This document shows positions 60,300 to 64,000 of a stretch of 64,000 nucleotides of DNA, piece after piece; the first letter of the stretch is position 1, and the number at the start of each line of letters is the position of its first letter. The notes below the pieces were generated by a model that did no database searches, had not been told where the DNA came from, and saw nothing but the letters and a program-made list of their open reading frames with translations. The stretch is from Candidatus Defluviilinea gracilis (GTDB lineage: Bacteria > Chloroflexota > Anaerolineae > Anaerolineales > Villigracilaceae), in the NCBI GenBank assembly GCA_016716235.1, contig JADJWS010000001.1, positions 1,736,001 through 1,800,000 of the forward strand. The letters run 5' to 3'. The translations under genes and the position numbers were made by a program.

Positions 60300-60804
60300 A
60301 CCCGCCGTTGAGCTGGTGCGCGGGCTGTGGGTTACGTTCAAGTCCATGTTCGAGAAGCCCGTTACGATCCAGTATCCCGAAGAGAAGCGGGAAGTCCGCA
60401 AGCGCTTCCGCGGACGCCATGAACTGCATCGCTACGAGAACGGACTCGAAAAGTGTATCGGCTGTTCGCTCTGCGCCGCCGCCTGTCCCGCCGATGCGAT
60501 CTTCGTGGAAGCCTCCGAAAATACGGATGAAAAACGCTTCTCGCCCGGAGAGCGGTATGCCTCCACCTACGAGATCAACATGCTCCGCTGTATCTACTGC
60601 GGTTATTGCGAAGATGCCTGCCCGACCGAGGCGATCACGCTGGGCGATAACTACGAACTCTCGTATTACGACCGCCGCTCGGCGATCTACACCAAGGATA
60701 TGCTGCTCGACCCCGTCCCCGCGACCGCCATGTTGACTCCGCAGAAGACCGAAACCGGCGTGTTCACGCGTTCGGTGCCGGAGATGGAAAATCCAAAGGA
60801 TTAG
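60286..60804 (+). CDS. nuoI: NADH-quinone oxidoreductase subunit I
   Basis: A 172-residue ferredoxin-like subunit. Two [4Fe-4S] motifs are present: CIGCSLCAAACPADAI and CIYCGYCEDACPTEAI. FRGRHELHRYENGLEKC is the usual lead-in. It carries electrons from NuoG to NuoB. Confidence 0.95.
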   Translation: MSALEPAVELVRGLWVTFKSMFEKPVTIQYPEEKREVRKRFRGRHELHRYENGLEKCIGCSLCAAACPADAIFVEASENTDEKRFSPGERYASTYEINMLRCIYCGYCEDACPTEAITLGDNYELSYYDRRSAIYTKDMLLDPVPATAMLTPQKTETGVFTRSVPEMENPKD

Positions 60805-60866
60805 AGAATTAGAGGAGTAGAGAATTGGAAGAAAACAAATTCTCCAATTCCCCAATTCTCTTTTGC
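60805..60866. repeat. GAGAATTAGAGGAGTAG repeat with inverted arm
   Basis: AGAGAATTAGAGGAGTAGAG and the complementary CAATTCCCCAATTCTC occupy the spacer between nuoI and nuoJ. Confidence 0.65.
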
Positions 60867-60874
60867 AGAGAACT

Positions 60875-61399
60875 ATGACACTCGATTTAGCACTTTTCCT
60901 CGTCCTCTCCCTCGCCGCCATCGCCGCCGCGCTGGGGATGTTGTTCAGCCGCAACGCGGTGTATTCGGCGTTATATCTCGTGTTGAACTTCGTCACGGTG
61001 GCGGTGTTCTATCTGTTACTCGGCGCGCCGTTCATTGCCATGGCGCAGGTCACGGTCTATGCGGGCGCGATCATGGTGTTGTTTCTGTTCGTGATCATGT
61101 TGTTGGGCGCGGAAGGTCTGCCGAAGTCGCAAGTTCTTCCGTGGCAGAAACCGCTTGCCGTTGGGTTGACGATCCTCCTCTTTGCGGAAGCGGCGTACCT
61201 GCTCGTGACGAAAGCCCGCCCGGTCGGGAATGTCCTCCCGCCCGCCGACGCGGTCAACGCGACGGAGAATCTGCAACAACTTGGCATCGCGCTATTCAGA
61301 AATTATTTGCTTCCATTTGAAGTGGTCTCCATTCTATTGCTGGTCGCCATGGTCGGCGCGATCGTCCTTACGAAGAAAGAGAAAAAGGCGCGGCAATGA
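60875..61399 (+). CDS. nuoJ: NADH-quinone oxidoreductase subunit J
   Basis: A 174-residue membrane subunit with five hydrophobic helices. FSRNAVYSALYLVLNFVTVA and MAQVTVYAGAIMVLFLFVIM are the conserved helices, the second with the pi-bulge region. The ATG at 60875 follows AGAGAAC; an earlier TTG in the repeat is less likely. The stop overlaps nuoK (ATGA). Confidence 0.94.
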   Translation: MTLDLALFLVLSLAAIAAALGMLFSRNAVYSALYLVLNFVTVAVFYLLLGAPFIAMAQVTVYAGAIMVLFLFVIMLLGAEGLPKSQVLPWQKPLAVGLTILLFAEAAYLLVTKARPVGNVLPPADAVNATENLQQLGIALFRNYLLPFEVVSILLLVAMVGAIVLTKKEKKARQ

Positions 61400-61698
61400 T
61401 CCCTGTTGATTATTACATCATCCTTTCTGCCATTTTGTTCACTATCGGCGTGCTCGGCGTGTTGATCCGCCGCAACGCGCTGATCATCTTCATGTCCATT
61501 GAGTTGATGTTGAACGCGGCAAACCTCGCCATCGTGGCGTTCGGAAGCGCGTTCGAAAATTTCAGCGGACAGATCTTGGTCTTCTTCGTGATTGCGGTCG
61601 CCGCGGCGGAAGTGGCGGTGGGTCTCGCGCTGATCGTGGAAATTTTCAGAACAAAGAAAAGTATTGACGTGGATCAGGTGAGTTCATTAAAAGGATAG
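61396..61698 (+). CDS. nuoK: NADH-quinone oxidoreductase subunit K
   Basis: A 100-residue antiporter-like subunit with three helices. Conserved Glu residues lie in FMSIELMLNAANLAIVAFG and VAAAEVAVGLALIVEIFR. Full length for the family. Confidence 0.95.
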   Translation: MIPVDYYIILSAILFTIGVLGVLIRRNALIIFMSIELMLNAANLAIVAFGSAFENFSGQILVFFVIAVAAAEVAVGLALIVEIFRTKKSIDVDQVSSLKG

Positions 61699-61702
61699 AG
61701 GT

Positions 61703-61783
61703 TAGATGATTAGAGAGTAGACGATTAGAGACTTGTTGCGCGCTTTCTATTCTCAATTCTCTACGATCTATTCTCCGAGGTTT
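61703..61783. repeat. TAGATGATTAGAGAGTAG repeat before nuoL
   Basis: GATTAGAGAGTAGACGATTA followed by the pyrimidine-rich CTATTCTCAATTCTCTACGA. Similar words to the repeat at 60805. Confidence 0.6.
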
Positions 61784-61785
61784 TT

Positions 61786-63978
61786 ATGCACTTAAGCGAA
61801 ACAGCAAACACAGGATTTTTATTCCTCGCCCCGTGGCTGGTATTTTTCCCGGTCATCGGTCTGCTCATCAACACCATCCTCGGTCACAAGCTCAGCGAGC
61901 GGATGATCGGCGCGGTGGCGAGTTTCTTTTCAGGGTTGACGTTCGTCGTGTCGGTCCTGCTGTACGTCACTCTCTCAGGCGCGCACGGCGAAGCGCTGCG
62001 CTGGCATCTCGCGGAGTGGATCCGCATCGGAACCCTGTCCCTCGATTGGACGTTCCGCGTCGACTCGTTATCCACCACGATGATGCTGGTCGTTTCGGGC
62101 GTCGGGACCCTCATCCACATCTACGCCATCGGGTACATGCACGAAGACGTGCGCTTCAAAAACGACGTGGGACGCTTCCGCCGTTTCTTCGTTTTTCTCA
62201 ACCTCTTCATCGCCGCCATGATGGTGTTGATCACCGGCGACTCGTACCTGATGTTGTTCGTCGGTTGGGAGGGGGTGGGGCTGTGTTCGTTCCTGCTGGT
62301 CGGCTTTTGGTACGAACTGGATCTGCTGGCGCGACCCTCGTGGTCGAATTCGTATGCGGCGGTTAAAGCGTTCGTCGCCAACCGCGTCGGTGACTTCGGT
62401 TTCCTCATCGCAACGTTCATCATCTTTTGGGCATTCGGCAGTCTTCAATTCGATAAAGTGTTCCAACAAGTTTCAACGGTTGCGCCGGGCGTCATTGTCG
62501 CGATCACGTTGTTCTTCTTATTGGGCGTGACGGGGAAATCGGCGCAAGTTCCTCTTTATGTTTGGTTGCCCGACGCGATGGCGGGTCCGACGCCCGTTTC
62601 GGCATTGATCCACGCCGCGACGATGGTGACGGCGGGCGTGTATCTCGTCGCGCGTTCGGCGCCGTTGTATTCATCGGTTCCCGAAGCCCAGCATATCGTC
62701 GCGCTGGTGGGAGCAGTCACCGCGCTCTTCGCCGCCACGATCGCCACCGGTCAATTCGACATCAAAAAAGTGTTGGCATATTCAACCATCTCGCAACTCG
62801 GCTTCATGGTTGCGGCGGTCGGGATGGGCGCGTACGTGGCTGGTGTGTTCCACCTCGTGACGCACGCGTTCTTCAAAGCGTTGTTGTTCCTTTCGGCGGG
62901 TTCGGTGATCCTCGGCATGGAGCGCGGACATCATCATGCGGAACATGCGCATCATGATAACCATGGCAAGGGGAAAAAGAAAATTGGAAAGTCGAAAGTG
63001 GAAAGTGGGCACGGTGACTCTCGCGCTGAGCGGAGCCGTAGCGATAGCGAAGGCGCAGACGAAGCGCATGGTGTCGAAACATTCGACCCCGGCGACATGC
63101 GCAATATGGGTGGGCTTCGCAAGACCATGCCCGTCACCTTCTGGGTATATATGGCTGGCATGGTGGCTTTGTCTGGCATCCCTCCGTTTGCGGGCTTTTG
63201 GTCGAAGGATGAAATTTTGCTCGATGCAAGCATGCACAATCAGGTCGCGTATTGGTTGTTGACCCTCGCCGCGTTCTTCACTGCCTTCTACATGGGACGT
63301 CAAATTTGGATGGTCTTCTTCGGCGAGCCGCGTCACGAAGCGGCGGCGCACGCGGAAGAAAGCCCAAAAGTGATGACCGTCCCGTTGATGATTTTGGCGG
63401 CGCTTTCGGTGCTAGGCGGCGCGCTCAACCTTCCGTTTGAAGGTTTCCACAATCTCGGTCATTGGCTCGAACACACGCTCGGCGAAGTGGAATCGCTCCC
63501 GTTGAATTTGCAAGTGGCGGGCGTTTCGACTGTTCTGGCTTTGCTCGCTATTTTGATCTCATGGCTGATCTATGCGAGAAAACCATTCGCAAAAGGTCAG
63601 ACCGATCCGCTCGCGTCGCTTGGTCTCTTATTCAAAGGGATGAACAACAAATGGTGGGTGGATGAACTCTATCACCTCTTGTTCATCAACCCGTATATCA
63701 AGCTTTCCTATTTTGTCGCCGAAGTCATTGACTGGCGCTTCTGGCATGACTGGTTCCACGAGAAGGTCATCATGGGCGCGTATAACTGGATCAGTTTCAT
63801 CGGCTTGAACAAATACGCCGATCAGCAAGGCATTGACGCTTTCGCGAACGGCTTGGGGACGTGGACCCAGTCCCTAGCGGCGACCCTCCGTAAGGTCCAG
63901 AACGGATTCGTGCGCTCGTACGCGCTGTCCATTTTATTGGGCGTTGTGCTTATTCTTGGATATTTGATCATGAAATAG
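61786..63978 (+). CDS. nuoL: NADH-quinone oxidoreductase subunit L
   Basis: A 730-residue proton-pumping antiporter subunit. WEGVGLCSFLLVGFWYE, GKSAQVPLYVWLPDAMAGPTPVS (split here as GKSAQVPLYVWLPDA and MAGPTPVSALIHAATMVTAG) and the lateral helix at the C-terminus are standard. Between residues about 378 and 438 an insertion separates the helix ending ILGMERG from GDMRNMGGLRKTMPVTF. Its first part is His-rich (HHHAEHAHHDNHGKG), and the second (KKKIGKSKVESGHGDSRAER) is encoded by 7-bp-period repeat sequence. nuoM and nuoN are expected beyond the window. Confidence 0.94.
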   Translation: MHLSETANTGFLFLAPWLVFFPVIGLLINTILGHKLSERMIGAVASFFSGLTFVVSVLLYVTLSGAHGEALRWHLAEWIRIGTLSLDWTFRVDSLSTTMMLVVSGVGTLIHIYAIGYMHEDVRFKNDVGRFRRFFVFLNLFIAAMMVLITGDSYLMLFVGWEGVGLCSFLLVGFWYELDLLARPSWSNSYAAVKAFVANRVGDFGFLIATFIIFWAFGSLQFDKVFQQVSTVAPGVIVAITLFFLLGVTGKSAQVPLYVWLPDAMAGPTPVSALIHAATMVTAGVYLVARSAPLYSSVPEAQHIVALVGAVTALFAATIATGQFDIKKVLAYSTISQLGFMVAAVGMGAYVAGVFHLVTHAFFKALLFLSAGSVILGMERGHHHAEHAHHDNHGKGKKKIGKSKVESGHGDSRAERSRSDSEGADEAHGVETFDPGDMRNMGGLRKTMPVTFWVYMAGMVALSGIPPFAGFWSKDEILLDASMHNQVAYWLLTLAAFFTAFYMGRQIWMVFFGEPRHEAAAHAEESPKVMTVPLMILAALSVLGGALNLPFEGFHNLGHWLEHTLGEVESLPLNLQVAGVSTVLALLAILISWLIYARKPFAKGQTDPLASLGLLFKGMNNKWWVDELYHLLFINPYIKLSYFVAEVIDWRFWHDWFHEKVIMGAYNWISFIGLNKYADQQGIDAFANGLGTWTQSLAATLRKVQNGFVRSYALSILLGVVLILGYLIMK
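62968..63058 (+). repeat. Heptamer repeat and palindrome words inside nuoL
   Basis: GGAAAGTCGAAAGTGGAAAG is a 7-bp array. GCGCTGAGCGGAGCCGTAGC and the following GATAGCGAAGGCG resemble a decayed REP-like motif. Both are in frame. Confidence 0.6.
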
Positions 63979-64000
63979 TCAAAGGTCAAAAGTCGAAAGT
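63979..64000. repeat. GTCAAAGGTCAAAAGTCG heptamer repeat at window end
   Basis: GTCAAAGGTCAAAAGTCGAA starts directly after the nuoL stop. It is the intergenic form of the repeat found inside glyQS. Confidence 0.7.

Overview
The window reads as part of the chromosome of an uncultured facultative anaerobe of the Chloroflexota, most likely Anaerolineae. This is inferred from gene content and repeat style; no rRNA or other phylogenetic marker was compared. Coding density is high, most of the DNA is GC-rich, and almost every spacer carries some kind of palindrome or short-period repeat. No tRNA, rRNA or CRISPR array was seen.

Region 1 (1-22.2 kb, all on +) is an anaerobic aromatic catabolism region. 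It holds the end of a benzoyl-CoA reductase catalytic subunit, two short BcrA/BcrD-type ATPase subunits, a PaaX-type regulator, and the ring-opening enzymes Oah, Dch and Had, mixed with beta-oxidation genes (MaoC hydratase, SDR, thiolase), a thioesterase and an amidohydrolase. IorAB (2-oxoacid:ferredoxin oxidoreductase) follows, then a module that looks like a 2-oxoacid chain-elongation pathway: a LeuA/NifV-like synthase, MoaD, a tungsten-type aldehyde oxidoreductase, an aconitase large subunit, an acyl-CoA-ligase/aconitase-small-subunit fusion, and an isopropylmalate/homoisocitrate-type dehydrogenase. A hemerythrin closes the run. IorAB and the aldehyde oxidoreductase could supply the reduced ferredoxin that an ATP-driven benzoyl-CoA reductase needs.

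Region 2 (22.2-32.4 kb, all on -) holds a TehA-type carrier, an FmdE-like protein and a respiratory nitrate reductase operon (pseudo-receiver, dihaem cytochrome c, narG, narH, narJ, narI). With region 1 it suggests aromatic oxidation coupled to nitrate.

Region 3 (32.4-36.3 kb) is repeat-rich, with galK, two very small genes and a membrane coiled-coil protein. Two MITE-like families here keep target-site duplications (9 bp and 8 bp).

Region 4 (36.3-44.3 kb) is the most unusual part. A four-gene minus-strand operon encodes a small adaptor, a STAND/NB-ARC ATPase with TPR-like repeats, a protein with two variant GGDEF domains plus a 2H-phosphoesterase-like domain, and a receiver-GGDEF protein. 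The adaptor and the ATPase share an alignable effector-associated-like domain. Next to it are a TIR-transmembrane protein, two decayed copies of its 5' end, and a HicBA pair whose toxin has an in-frame stop. I read this as a nucleotide-signalling conflict or regulated-response island; its function is inferred.

Region 5 (44.5-64 kb, all on +) is housekeeping: fused glycyl-tRNA synthetase, a DUF5647-like protein, a small secreted protein, dnaG, a primary sigma factor and nuoA-nuoL. Several of these genes (glyQS, dnaG, nuoL) carry 7-bp-period repeats translated in frame inside the protein.
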